A stretch of DNA of 32,781 nucleotides. Origin: an uncultured bacterium. GTDB taxonomy: Bacteria > Bacteroidota > Bacteroidia > Bacteroidales > CAIXTV01. The position numbers and the translations under genes are program-made. The notes under the pieces were generated by a model. The model worked only from the letters and a program-made list of their open reading frames with translations, was not told where the DNA came from and did not search any database. Positions 17,939 through 26,293 of this stretch are shown one piece after another. Numbering within the stretch: position 1 is the first letter of the stretch; each line of letters starts with the position of its first letter. The stretch covers positions 1-32,781 of the forward strand of contig CAIXTV010000084.1 of the NCBI GenBank assembly GCA_903922465.1, in the 5' to 3' direction.

Positions 17939-19444
17939 ATGATAAAAAAATTGTTGGTTGCCAATCGTGGCGAAATAGCTGTGCGAATTATGCGCACTTG
18001 CGAAGAAATGGGAATTACAACTGTTGCTGTATATTCTGATGTCGACCGTTCTTCAATGCATGTTAGATATGCAGATGAAGTATATTGCATTGGACCTTCT
18101 CCTTCATCTGAAAGTTATCTGGTTATCGATAAAATTATTGATGCCGCAAAGAAATCAGGAGCTGATGCAATACATCCTGGATATGGATTTCTATCTGAAA
18201 ACGCAGAGTTTTCCGAACGTTGTCAAAAAGAAGGAATCCTATTTATAGGACCTGATCCTTATGCGATTTCAACTATGGGAGATAAGATTACAGCTCGTAA
18301 TACTATGATTAAAGCAGGAGTTCCTGTTGTCCCTGGTACAACACAAGCCGTTACAGATGAAAATGATGCAATTGAAATTGTAAATAAAATTGGTGTTCCC
18401 GTGATGATTAAAGCAACTGCCGGTGGGGGCGGTAAAGGAATGAGATTGGTAAAGAAAATGGATGATTTATTGCCTTTACTTAGAACAGCTCAATCGGAAG
18501 CAAAAGCTGCTTTTGGTAACGATGCCGTATATATTGAAAAATATATTGCTTCACCTCATCATATCGAATTCCAAATTTTGGCTGATAAAATGGGAAATAC
18601 AGTTCATCTTTTCGAACGCGAATGTTCTGTTCAACGTCGTCATCAGAAAGTAGTTGAAGAAACCCCTTCATGTCTACTTTCAGAAGAAGTAAGAATGAAA
18701 ATGGGAGAAACTGCTGTTGCTGCTGCAAAAGCAGTGAATTATCATGGCGCTGGAACTATTGAATTCATTGTTGATGATGATCAAAATTTCTACTTCCTCG
18801 AAATGAATACCCGTTTACAGGTGGAACATCCCATTACAGAAAGGGTTGTCGGTCTCGATTTGGTGAAAGAACAAATTAATATTGCCAACGGCTTACCCCT
18901 TAGCTTTAAACAAGAAGATTTAAAACAAACAGGCCACTCCATTCAGTGTCGAATTTATGCTGAAGATCCTGATAAAAACTTTATGCCCTGCCCTGGTATC
19001 ATTCGACATGTAAGAGAACCCCACGGTTTTGGAATTAGAATTGATGGTTATGTATATGAAGGATTTGAAATCCCCTTATACTATGATCCACTTATTGCAA
19101 AACTCATTGTTTGGGGACAAACCCGCGAAGATGCAATCTCACGCATGAAAAGAGCATTATATGAATATAAAATAACGGGCATTAAAACCTCTATAAGTTT
19201 TCTCGAACGCATTATGGATGCACCCGAGTTTATTTCTGGGAAATATAACACCCATTTTATCGAAAACAATAAAGACTTTCTTTTTGAAAAACCAGCTGAA
19301 GATGAACTACATCGCGATATTGTTGCAATGATTACTTTTGTTGATTATAAATCACAACTTGATAAAACTTATATCTCTGATGAAAAATCAGGCATTAGCG
19401 AATGGAAAGCTTATGGCAGATCTTCAGGAGTTTCACGCTTATAA
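17939..19444 (+). CDS. accC: Acyl-CoA carboxylase, biotin carboxylase subunit
   Basis: Biotin carboxylase uses ATP and bicarbonate to carboxylate the biotin on a carrier protein. The 501-aa sequence shows the N-terminal fold (LLVANRGEIAVRIMRTCEE), HPGYGFLSEN at 79-88, the glycine-rich ATP-grasp loop AGGGGKG at 161-167, ECSVQRRHQK at 228-237, and the active-site segment EMNTRLQVEHP at 288-298. It is about 50 residues longer than E. coli AccC. The extra C-terminal stretch (after FIENNKDFLF) is typical of subunits of propionyl-CoA-type carboxylases. The next two genes encode a biotin carrier (18 bp gap) and a carboxyltransferase (54 bp gap), so all three should form one complex. The symbol is by family; the substrate is not proven. 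Confidence 0.93.
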   Translation: MIKKLLVANRGEIAVRIMRTCEEMGITTVAVYSDVDRSSMHVRYADEVYCIGPSPSSESYLVIDKIIDAAKKSGADAIHPGYGFLSENAEFSERCQKEGILFIGPDPYAISTMGDKITARNTMIKAGVPVVPGTTQAVTDENDAIEIVNKIGVPVMIKATAGGGGKGMRLVKKMDDLLPLLRTAQSEAKAAFGNDAVYIEKYIASPHHIEFQILADKMGNTVHLFERECSVQRRHQKVVEETPSCLLSEEVRMKMGETAVAAAKAVNYHGAGTIEFIVDDDQNFYFLEMNTRLQVEHPITERVVGLDLVKEQINIANGLPLSFKQEDLKQTGHSIQCRIYAEDPDKNFMPCPGIIRHVREPHGFGIRIDGYVYEGFEIPLYYDPLIAKLIVWGQTREDAISRMKRALYEYKITGIKTSISFLERIMDAPEFISGKYNTHFIENNKDFLFEKPAEDELHRDIVAMITFVDYKSQLDKTYISDEKSGISEWKAYGRSSGVSRL

Positions 19445-19462
19445 ACTTTAACAATTTACATT

Positions 19463-19975
19463 ATGATTTTAGAATTAAATATAGACAATTCGCACGATAG
19501 CAAAGTTGAACTCATCAAATCAGAAGGTAATATATACTCTTTCAAGGTGAATGATAAAACTTATGAGGCTGATATTGTAAAGGTCGCAAAAGGGATTTAC
19601 TCAATTGTAATTGATGGCAAATCATTTAACATTGATTTATTTCACGAAGAAACCAAAAAGAATTACGTATTAAAAACTTTCTGGCAAACGTTCTACGTTG
19701 ATGTAATTGATGCCGAAACAAGATACCTTCAAAACCGCACTGCTGGCATTGAAGATCAAGGAGGATTGGTAATCTCGACTCCTATTCCTGGGAAAGTCGT
19801 GAAGATACTGGTAAAACCAGGCGATTTCGTGAAAGAAGAAACTACAGTTATAGTAGTGGAAGCTATGAAAATGCAAAGCGAATATAAAGTGAAAAAAGAC
19901 CGAAAGATTTTAGAAGTAAAAGTAAAAGAAGGGGATACGGTTTTAGCAAATCAGCCCTTAATCATTGTTGAATAA
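19463..19975 (+). CDS. Biotin carboxyl carrier protein of acyl-CoA carboxylase
   Basis: The 170-aa protein ends in a biotinyl/lipoyl domain (about 100-170): STPIPGKVVKILVKPGD, then the biotinylation motif EAMKM with K136 as the expected biotin-bearing lysine, then VKEGDTVLANQPLIIVE. The first 95 or so residues are a beta-rich region likely to dock onto the partner subunits, as in the carrier parts of propionyl-CoA carboxylases. It is not the Ala/Pro-linker form of E. coli AccB. It swings carboxybiotin between the products of the genes on either side. Biotin attachment would need a BirA ligase, which is not in this window. Confidence 0.93.
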   Translation: MILELNIDNSHDSKVELIKSEGNIYSFKVNDKTYEADIVKVAKGIYSIVIDGKSFNIDLFHEETKKNYVLKTFWQTFYVDVIDAETRYLQNRTAGIEDQGGLVISTPIPGKVVKILVKPGDFVKEETTVIVVEAMKMQSEYKVKKDRKILEVKVKEGDTVLANQPLIIVE

Positions 19976-20029
19976 TCAGCTATAAGCAATTAACTGATAA
20001 GCAAAAAATAAATATTAAAAATAAGAATT

Positions 20030-21565
20030 ATGAGTTTAGAACAAAAATTCAATTTGTTTGAGGAAAAGAAAAAGAATGCCGAATTGGGTGGGGGTGCAGA
20101 AAGAGTTGAAAAATTACATAAAGCAGGAAAAAAAACTGCTAGAGAAAGAATTAATGATTTATTAGATCCAGGAAGTTTTGTCGAAACAGACAAGTTTGTA
20201 ACCCATCGTTGCAGCGATTTCGAAATGGAGAAAAATAAAATAATGGGAGATGGAATTGTTACAGGATATGGTAAAATTGATGGTCGACTAATGTTTGTTT
20301 TTGCTCAGGATTTTACTGTTTTTGGTGGAACCATGAGCCGGGCAAATGCCGATAAAGTGGTGAAATTAATGGAAACTGCCATGAAAATGGGAGCTCCTGT
20401 AATTGGGCTTAACGATTCGGGGGGTGCTCGTATACAAGAAGGCGTTGAAAGCCTTGCAGGTTATGCCGATATCTTCTATTTAAACACCATGGCTTCAGGG
20501 GTTATTCCTCAAATTTCTGCTGTTTTGGGGGCTTGTGCTGGAGGCGCAGTTTATTCCCCTGCAATTACCGACTTTATTATGATGGTCAATAAAACAAGCA
20601 ATATGTTTGTTACAGGTCCTGACGTAATTAAGGCGGTTACTCATGAAGATGTTACTAAAGAAGACCTTGGTGGTGCTATGACTCATAACTCTAAAAGTGG
20701 GGTTGCACATTTTCTGGCCGATAACGACGAACAATGTATGATGATGCTTCGCGAATTGATGAGTTATTTGCCTTTAAACAATATGGAAGATCCTCCTCAC
20801 AAAACTTGTTTGGATGATATTTACCGTATTGATGAAAAATTGCAAACTGTTGTTCCCGATGATCCTAATAAATCTTACGACATAAAAGAAATCATTAACA
20901 GCGTAGTCGACAACAATAATTTCTTTGAAGTTATGCCTTATTATGCTCAAAATATTGTTATTGGCTTTGCCCGTTTGAATGGTTATCCCGTTGGTATTGT
21001 CGCAAATCAGCCTGAGTTTTTGGCAGGAGTGCTTGATATTAATTCTTCTGTTAAAGCGGCTCGTTTTGTTCGCTTCTGCGATTGCTTTAATATCCCAATT
21101 ATTACCCTTGTTGATGTTCCGGGCTTCTTACCTGGAGCAACTCAGGAATTTGGGGGCATTATTAAGCATGGTGCTAAGTTACTTTATGCCTATTGCGAAG
21201 CTACAGTCCCTAAAATAACCCTCATTACCCGAAAAGCCTATGGTGGTGCTTATGATGTTATGTCGAGCAAGCATATCGGAGCCGATGTAAACTTTGCTTA
21301 TCCCACTGCCGAGATTGCTGTAATGGGAGCAGAGGGTGCTGTAAACATCATTTATAAGAGTAATATCTCTGAAGAAGACCGAAAAGTGGCTGTTGATAAT
21401 TACAAAAACACTTTTGCTAATCCTTATAAGGCTGCTGAATTGGGTTATATAGATGAAATTATTTACCCTAAAGAAACCCGTGCAAAACTTATTCAGGCTT
21501 TAGAAATGTGTCGTAATAAACGCAAGACTAATCCTCCTAAAAAGCACGGAAATATCCCTCTGTAG
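20030..21565 (+). CDS. pccB: Acyl-CoA carboxylase carboxyltransferase subunit (propionyl-CoA type)
   Basis: The 511-aa protein has the two crotonase-like halves of the fused carboxyltransferase family. The N-half has [37 protein letters not shown] and [19 protein letters not shown]. The C-half has [20 protein letters not shown] and [14 protein letters not shown]. It moves the carboxyl group from biotin to an acyl-CoA, most often propionyl-CoA to give methylmalonyl-CoA. The same family includes methylmalonyl-CoA and glutaconyl-CoA decarboxylase alpha subunits. Here the neighbouring ATP-dependent biotin carboxylase, and the absence of a membrane sodium-pump subunit, favour the ATP-driven carboxylase. 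Whether propionyl-CoA or acetyl-CoA is preferred cannot be read with certainty. It is last in the three-gene operon. Confidence 0.92.
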   Translation: MSLEQKFNLFEEKKKNAELGGGAERVEKLHKAGKKTARERINDLLDPGSFVETDKFVTHRCSDFEMEKNKIMGDGIVTGYGKIDGRLMFVFAQDFTVFGGTMSRANADKVVKLMETAMKMGAPVIGLNDSGGARIQEGVESLAGYADIFYLNTMASGVIPQISAVLGACAGGAVYSPAITDFIMMVNKTSNMFVTGPDVIKAVTHEDVTKEDLGGAMTHNSKSGVAHFLADNDEQCMMMLRELMSYLPLNNMEDPPHKTCLDDIYRIDEKLQTVVPDDPNKSYDIKEIINSVVDNNNFFEVMPYYAQNIVIGFARLNGYPVGIVANQPEFLAGVLDINSSVKAARFVRFCDCFNIPIITLVDVPGFLPGATQEFGGIIKHGAKLLYAYCEATVPKITLITRKAYGGAYDVMSSKHIGADVNFAYPTAEIAVMGAEGAVNIIYKSNISEEDRKVAVDNYKNTFANPYKAAELGYIDEIIYPKETRAKLIQALEMCRNKRKTNPPKKHGNIPL

Positions 21566-21589
21566 ATAAGGGAAAGATGTAAGGACAAA

Positions 21590-21647
21590 GATTAACGATT
21601 TGTGATTTCTGATGATAGGTCTCATTATAAATCTAAAATCGTTAATC
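21590..21647. repeat. 12-bp perfect inverted repeat between convergent genes
   Basis: GATTAACGATTT (21590-21601) and AAATCGTTAATC (21636-21647) are perfect complements around a 34-base centre. A second short pair lies inside (GATTT at 21604-21608, AAATC at 21629-21633). There is no T-run after the stem on either strand. It could end transcription of the carboxylase operon and of the facing gene, or be a small mobile-type palindrome. Confidence 0.75.
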
Positions 21648-21679
21648 ATTATCCCTATTTCGAAATTTGCCTTTATTCC

Positions 21680-22186
21680 TTATCCAATTCGTTCTGCTTT
21701 TATTCCGGGAATCCACCTTGGAACCTTTTCGGCATATTGCTGATAGATTTCTCCAAAATGACGAAGCAAGAAAGGCTCCTCATAACGGCAAATATAAATG
21801 TGCGAACATCTTGCCCAAATAATAAACCAACCAAAAGTGAAAGGCGAACTGAATGAAAGTGATTCGCCAATGAGAACAAGGAATAGTGCCCACATCATTG
21901 GATGTCTTACAAGTGCAAAAGGTCCTTTGGTTACCAATTGAGTAGGCTTAAAAAAGGGAACAACTGAGCCATATTTATTAAGAAAAAACATTACTCCACA
22001 AGTAAAGGCCAAAGCCCCTCCAAACCACATAAAAAATATCCCCAAATAATCAACATAATCGTTAGAAGGGAGGGTATACACGTTTGATTCTATTCCTCTG
22101 AAAAACAAAGGGATAATATATAGTATTGTGAAAGGCCCTATGAATAAATATATACAGCTATCAACGAATTTCAACAAATATTTCAT
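21680..22186 (-). CDS. Isoprenylcysteine carboxyl methyltransferase-like integral membrane protein
   Basis: This 168-aa protein has about four hydrophobic segments (near 8-29, 45-69, 97-113, 114-132). It carries the family signature: GPFALVRHPMMWALFLVLIG around R94-H95-P96, then E136-E137 and FGEIYQQYAEKVPRWIPG. In the ICMT/PEMT-like family this block binds S-adenosylmethionine at the membrane face. The bacterial members have mostly unknown substrates and lack a prenylcysteine target, so only a membrane methyltransferase is claimed. It has a near-perfect promoter upstream (22224-22253) and is convergent with the carboxylase operon, so it is likely expressed alone. Confidence 0.8.
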   Translation of the reverse strand: MKYLLKFVDSCIYLFIGPFTILYIIPLFFRGIESNVYTLPSNDYVDYLGIFFMWFGGALAFTCGVMFFLNKYGSVVPFFKPTQLVTKGPFALVRHPMMWALFLVLIGESLSFSSPFTFGWFIIWARCSHIYICRYEEPFLLRHFGEIYQQYAEKVPRWIPGIKAERIG

Positions 22187-22223
22187 CAGTAAATTGAATT
22201 TTAAAATGATATTTTCAGACTGT

Positions 22224-22253
22224 CAAATGTAGTGTAAATAATAAGATGCGCAA
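22224..22253 (-). promoter_or_regulatory. Bacteroidota-type promoter of the membrane methyltransferase gene
   Basis: Read on the minus strand, TTG (22253-22251) is followed by exactly 19 bases and then TACATTTG (22231-22224). This matches the -33/-7 consensus of primary-sigma promoters in this phylum. It lies about 38 bp before the start codon at 22186. It is the only promoter in the window where both elements and spacing fit. Confidence 0.8.
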
Positions 22254-22309
22254 GTGAGTGACTTAAATTAAATTTCATCTCAATAAACACGGCTTTCAGA
22301 AAAAACTTA

Positions 22310-22317
22310 TAATATTG
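22310..22317 (+). promoter_or_regulatory. Weak -7-like element before the small exported protein gene
   Basis: TAATATTG differs from TAnnTTTG at one position and lies about 30 bp before the start at 22347. No TTG is found at the -33 distance. Plausible from position only. Confidence 0.3.
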
Positions 22318-22346
22318 CAAACTTAAAAACTAAGCCCACTGAACAA

Positions 22347-23120
22347 ATGAAACACCTACTTTTATACATTTCTTTCGTTTTATTTTCTGCTTCCAGCCTT
22401 AGCAGTCAGAGCATTCAGCTAAATGGTATCTATAATGGAAAGAATCTGTTTCTTACCAACCCTTCCTTTGGAAATAGTGGCTTTTGTGTCGATTCGATTA
22501 TCATAAACCATCAACATTCGAAAGATGAATTAAATTCAAATGCCATCGAAATCGACTTTTCGTTGATGAATATTAAAGCTCAAAGTACGGTTGAAGTAAT
22601 TATTTATCACAAAAAGGCTTGCACTCCTCAAATTATGAACCCCGATGCCATTAAACAACAATTTAATTTTACTATCGATGGGGTAAAAGTGAATAAAAAC
22701 CAAACCATAAGTTGGAAAATCAATGGGAAAGCCGATGTTGATAGTTTTTCAGTTCAACAATTTAAATGGAAGAAGTGGTTATTACTAGGAAAAGTGGAAT
22801 ATAAGCAGGGTGTTAGCGATTATTCTGCCCCAGTGCGGGTGCATTCGGGCTATAATATGTTTAGAATCTGCAAGTCGAATGGAAATGTGTGCTCGGCAAA
22901 TGCAAAATTTACTTCAACTGCCAAAGCAGTAAGCATTTTAGATCCGACTCCTTCTTTACAAATAAATTTTTCGGCTGAGACTATATACGAACTTTACGAC
23001 AATAAGGGGATTCTGATAGAAGCAGGCGAAGGAAAAGAAATTCCTTTAAAAGGCTTGCCTAAAGGGGAGTACTGGGTGAATTTCGATAATAAAACAGAGA
23101 AAATAACTAAAAGCAAATAG
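22347..23120 (+). CDS. Small exported protein with Fn3-like domain and T9SS-like tail
   Basis: This 257-aa protein has a signal peptide (1-21, MKHLLLYISFVLFSASSLSS then Q). Residues about 22-105 contain YNGKNLFLTNP, FCVDSIIIN and YHKKACTPQIMNPDAI with C47 and C92. This is a pattern I associate with conserved uncharacterised exported Bacteroidota proteins. Residues about 121-186 resemble the Fn3-like unit that often precedes sorting domains: ISWKINGKADVDSFSVQQF, then GYNMFRICKSNGNVCS with C175 and C182. The last 55 residues (YELYDNKGILIE, LKGLPKGEYWVNF) have the fold pattern of a T9SS type A sorting domain, although the end TEKITKSK is not canonical. It is likely at the cell surface or in the periplasm. 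Its function is unknown. It stands alone between a divergent gene and a 1-kb gap. Confidence 0.8.
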   Translation: MKHLLLYISFVLFSASSLSSQSIQLNGIYNGKNLFLTNPSFGNSGFCVDSIIINHQHSKDELNSNAIEIDFSLMNIKAQSTVEVIIYHKKACTPQIMNPDAIKQQFNFTIDGVKVNKNQTISWKINGKADVDSFSVQQFKWKKWLLLGKVEYKQGVSDYSAPVRVHSGYNMFRICKSNGNVCSANAKFTSTAKAVSILDPTPSLQINFSAETIYELYDNKGILIEAGEGKEIPLKGLPKGEYWVNFDNKTEKITKSK

Positions 23121-23492
23121 GAATTCTTGGGTAGATTTTTCCTGATTATTGAAAGCATTTAGCAATATTTAGTTTAGAATTGAATTTAAAAGGATGATGA
23201 CCGAGTCACAAGCAAAACTTGGAAAGTAAGCTTAATTTTGGCATCAAAAACTTCATTGCCCACAACAAATTACCATTGAGTTTAAAGGTTGTAGCTTAGT
23301 GCGCGAAAATTTCCAATTATTTTCCACATCGAATAAGCAGAATACCCCACTGGGAAACTCTACTTCTCAGAATCTACCTTCTTCGTCAATTAAAAAGAAA
23401 GCGATTTTTTATTTCGTCTTTTGTTTTTCTTTCTATGAAAATCATATCGATTTCTAAAGTGTTTTAAGAGGAATACTTATTCTGAATTCTTC

Positions 23493-23520
23493 ATAAATAA
23501 CCTAGTTGCTAGGTATTTAT
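23493..23520. repeat. Inverted repeat, 12-bp stem with one bulge
   Basis: ATAAATAACCTAG (23493-23505) pairs with CTAGGTATTTAT (23509-23520) around a three-base TTG loop, with one bulged A. There is no T-run on either side, so it does not look like a terminator. It sits just upstream of the 21-bp array. Confidence 0.65.
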
Positions 23521-23533
23521 AGTATATATTTAT

Positions 23534-23616
23534 CATTAAATGCTGTCTCATTTTCAAGAATAGCAGACTCCTTGACAGGAATAGCAGATTCGTTGACAGG
23601 AGTAGCCATTTTTTGA
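23534..23616. repeat. 21-bp tandem repeat array, three units plus one degenerate unit
   Basis: Units begin at 23555 and 23576 (21 bp each) and 23597 (20 bp, one base lost). They share CAGGAATAGCAGA or close variants, followed by a CTTGA or GTTGA end. A weaker copy at 23534-23554 matches at about 12 of 21 positions. The TAGCA element recalls the array at 17218. Confidence 0.8.
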
Positions 23617-24096
23617 TGAAGAGGCACATACAGGCAGTGATATATTAAATGAAACTGCCAATAAATCAGGATGTAAGGCAACTTAATTCAGAAACGGTTA
23701 TGATGCTTAGTCTTAAACGGATTAAGTTTTTGCGTGAACAAAATAATTAATTCACAGGAATAGGACAAGACTGAACCCAATCTTCAGGAGGATTATTACT
23801 GATAATGAAACTTCTACGGAAAATTAATCTTGAACACTAAGCTATGTTAGTAATTTCGGTTTTACAACCTGAAATGGGCTCCCCATCGAGCATCATATAT
23901 AAATTTGTAAGGGTGGTCTAGCCTCTTATTAATAAGACTTCCTTATGAAGGTAAAAATAATAAGATAATTTTCAGAGATGCAATATGACTTTGCAGCCTA
24001 GAATATAATTATTTGAGCATAAATGCCTCCTTGTATTAAACCAATATAAATTTCAATTCGTTAATCTGTAAACCTTATGTATGATTTCGGTATTAT

Positions 24097-24129
24097 AAAA
24101 AAAGCTGCCCGGTTAAGGCAGCTTTTTTT
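24097..24129. terminator. Terminator of the M13 peptidase gene, bidirectional in form
   Basis: AGCTGCC (24103-24109) pairs with GGCAGCT (24117-24123) around a seven-base loop. Seven A residues precede it and seven T residues follow it, so it can work on both strands. It lies about 15 bp past the stop of the minus-strand peptidase gene. Confidence 0.92.
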
Positions 24130-24143
24130 AGATTTAACTTTAA

Positions 24144-26201
24144 TTACCAAATTACAGGACGTAGGTTTTCGGGTTTGTAGCCTTTGTCGCTTGCTTGAAT
24201 ATTGAAAGCTTTGTAAAAAGCAGGGATGTTATATACCTGTCCATTCACCCTTGCTTCCTTAGGTGAATGTACATCTTCTTTCAGGCGGCGCATAAGTTCT
24301 TTGTTGAGGGTATTTCCTCTCCATACCTGGGCATAAGCCAAAAAGAAACGCTGAGGGGAAGTAAAACCGTCGATTTTGAGATTCATATCTTTTTTCTGCA
24401 TGGCTTTTTGTAAAGCAACATAGGCAACCGTAATGCCACCCATGTCGGCAATATTCTCGCCAATAGTTAATTTGCCGTCAACATGTAAAGTGTCGAGCAT
24501 TTTATAATCGTTAAATTGGTCGATAAGCACCTGAGTTTGCTTGCTAAAGTTATCGGCATCTTCTTTTGTCCACCAATCACGGAGGTTTCCGTCTTTGTCA
24601 TATAATCTTCCTTGATCATCAAAGCCGTGAGTCATTTCATGACCAATCACTACTCCAATAGCGCCGTAATTAACTGCGTCGTCACCGTTTAGGAAGAAGA
24701 AAGGTGGCTGAAGAATAGCTGCAGGGAAAACAATTTCATTCATGTTGGGACTGTAATATGCATTTACGGTCTGAGGAGTCATTCCCCATTCGGCTCTGTC
24801 TACAGGTTTGCCAATCTTATTGATGTCGCGAGTGAATTCAAAGCGCGAAGCAGCCATGATATTCTGGTAATAAGAATCCTTTGTTATGTTGAGAGTCGAA
24901 TAATCAATCCATTTGTCAGGATAGCCTACTTTTATATTGATTTTAGCGAGTTTTGCAATAGCTTCTTTCTTAGTTTCGTCACCCATCCAAGTCAATTTCT
25001 CGATACGACTCTTTAATGCATCCTTAAGATTGAGAACGAGATCGACCATGCGTTTTTTTGCTTCAGGGGGAAAGAAATTTTCAACATATAGTTGCCCGAG
25101 AGCTTCACCTAAAGAGGCACTGGTAATATTGAGAACCCTTTTCCAACGAGGTTTCATTTCTTTTATACCCGAAAGTACTACACTGTAGAAGTCGAATTGT
25201 GTTTTCACAAAAGCAGAAGAAAGGAAAGGAGAGGCTTCATGCAAAACATGCCATTTGAAATACAATTTCCATTTTTCTATGGGAATAACATTAGACATTT
25301 CAGCCATACTTGCGAAGAACTTAGGCTGACCTATATTAATTTCATCGGTAGCTTTAAGGCCTAAAGCCGAAAAATATTGCGCCCATTTATATTGTGGAGC
25401 AGCTTTTATGAGTCCAGCCAAGTCAGTTTTGTTATAATTCTTAATCGGATCGCGCAGCTCTAAGCGGGTAGAAGAAGCCGTTGCAAGTTTAGTTTCAATT
25501 TCCATCACAATTTCAGCATTTCTGGCAGCATCATCTTTACTGTTACCCGAAAGTTCAAATGTTTTAGCTACATGCTTCACATATTCCTTGCGGATTTCTT
25601 TCGATCGATCGTCATCTGATAAATAATAGTCGCGATCAGGTAAAGCAAGTCCACCTTGATACAATTGTGCAATCACTTTTTCGCTGTTTTTATCATCCTG
25701 ACCCGAACCAAAATAAAATAACTGGCTAATGCCTGATGTGTGAAAATAAGCAATCAACTTAATAAAGTCTTCTTGACTCTTTATAGCGTTAATTTTATCT
25801 AGTTCTGGTTGAATTGCTTTGATGCCGGTTTTTTCAATAGCGGCAGTGTCCATGCCTGAGCCATAAAAGTCAGCAATTTTTTGCTTGATAGAGCCAGCTT
25901 TGGCTGTTTTATTTTTAGCCGCTTCATCTAAAATAGAAAGCAGTTGTTTGTTGTTTTCTTCTTTGAGGGCTTCAAACGAGCCATAGATGCTGTATTCGGG
26001 GGGGATGGGGTTGTTCTTCATCCAACTCCCATTGGCATATCTAAAGAAGTCCTCACCCGCCCTAACAGAAGTGTCAAGATTTGCTTTGTTAATTGCCTTT
26101 TCTTCTTTTTTCATAGTTTCGTTTTTAAAGCTAACCATCATGCCTAATAAAATTAAGCATGAAAATATTAAGAAATTGATTTTTCTAAATTTGATTTTCA
26201 T
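24144..26201 (-). CDS. M13 family zinc metallopeptidase (neprilysin-like)
   Basis: This 685-aa protein belongs to the M13 family (neprilysin, PepO), which cleaves short peptides using one zinc ion. Zinc ligands are visible: HEMTH with H521 and H525, E522 as catalytic base, and E582 in GENIADMGG, with D586 nearby. Other family marks are NAYYSPNMNEIVFPAAILQPP, then GHEMTHGFDDQGRLYDKDG, and the C-terminal end YKPENLRPVIW close to the family's usual CxxW end but without cysteine. An N-terminal hydrophobic stretch (about 9-24) exports or anchors it, so the enzyme probably acts in the periplasm or on the outer surface. FSC at 13-15 is not a convincing lipobox. It is monocistronic, with a candidate promoter and its own terminator. 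The substrate is unknown. Confidence 0.95.
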   Translation of the reverse strand: MKIKFRKINFLIFSCLILLGMMVSFKNETMKKEEKAINKANLDTSVRAGEDFFRYANGSWMKNNPIPPEYSIYGSFEALKEENNKQLLSILDEAAKNKTAKAGSIKQKIADFYGSGMDTAAIEKTGIKAIQPELDKINAIKSQEDFIKLIAYFHTSGISQLFYFGSGQDDKNSEKVIAQLYQGGLALPDRDYYLSDDDRSKEIRKEYVKHVAKTFELSGNSKDDAARNAEIVMEIETKLATASSTRLELRDPIKNYNKTDLAGLIKAAPQYKWAQYFSALGLKATDEINIGQPKFFASMAEMSNVIPIEKWKLYFKWHVLHEASPFLSSAFVKTQFDFYSVVLSGIKEMKPRWKRVLNITSASLGEALGQLYVENFFPPEAKKRMVDLVLNLKDALKSRIEKLTWMGDETKKEAIAKLAKINIKVGYPDKWIDYSTLNITKDSYYQNIMAASRFEFTRDINKIGKPVDRAEWGMTPQTVNAYYSPNMNEIVFPAAILQPPFFFLNGDDAVNYGAIGVVIGHEMTHGFDDQGRLYDKDGNLRDWWTKEDADNFSKQTQVLIDQFNDYKMLDTLHVDGKLTIGENIADMGGITVAYVALQKAMQKKDMNLKIDGFTSPQRFFLAYAQVWRGNTLNKELMRRLKEDVHSPKEARVNGQVYNIPAFYKAFNIQASDKGYKPENLRPVIW

Positions 26202-26236
26202 AAATATGTAATTGTAAATTGATTTAATTAAGTGTG

Positions 26237-26244
26237 CAAAAGTA
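26237..26244 (-). promoter_or_regulatory. Candidate -7 element of the M13 peptidase gene
   Basis: Read on the minus strand, TACTTTTG matches TAnnTTTG and lies about 36 bp before the start codon at 26201. No TTG lies 17-23 bases further upstream; the nearest is only 13 away. Position supports it, but only half of the consensus is present. Confidence 0.45.
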
Positions 26245-26293
26245 GGCTTTAATAAAACAAAAGAATGGTTTTTTAACTTTCTTTAAATATCAT

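Larger units (their letters stand above)
23121..24143. other. 1.0-kb intergenic gap with repeat array, hairpins and terminator
   Basis: No convincing coding frame was found; the longest candidate noted is a 33-codon frame at 23649-23750. The gap holds a hairpin (23493-23520), a 21-bp array (23555-23616), a perfect 14-bp palindrome TCTTATTAATAAGA (23924-23937), an isolated TAAATTTG at 23900-23907, and a bidirectional terminator near 24103. I cannot tell whether it is a decayed gene. Confidence 0.65.

Noticed and set aside
20030-21565. Sodium-pumping decarboxylase alpha subunit
   Set aside because: The carboxyltransferase family is shared, but no membrane beta or gamma subunit is present, and an ATP-dependent biotin carboxylase lies in the same operon.
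23649-23750. 33-codon open frame starting at an ATG
   Set aside because: Too short, no recognisable similarity, no promoter or start context, and such frames are common by chance in this gap.
24144-26201. Lipoprotein signal on the M13 peptidase
   Set aside because: A cysteine follows LIFS in the hydrophobic stretch, but the residues before it do not fit the usual lipobox and the cysteine is in the middle of the hydrophobic core.
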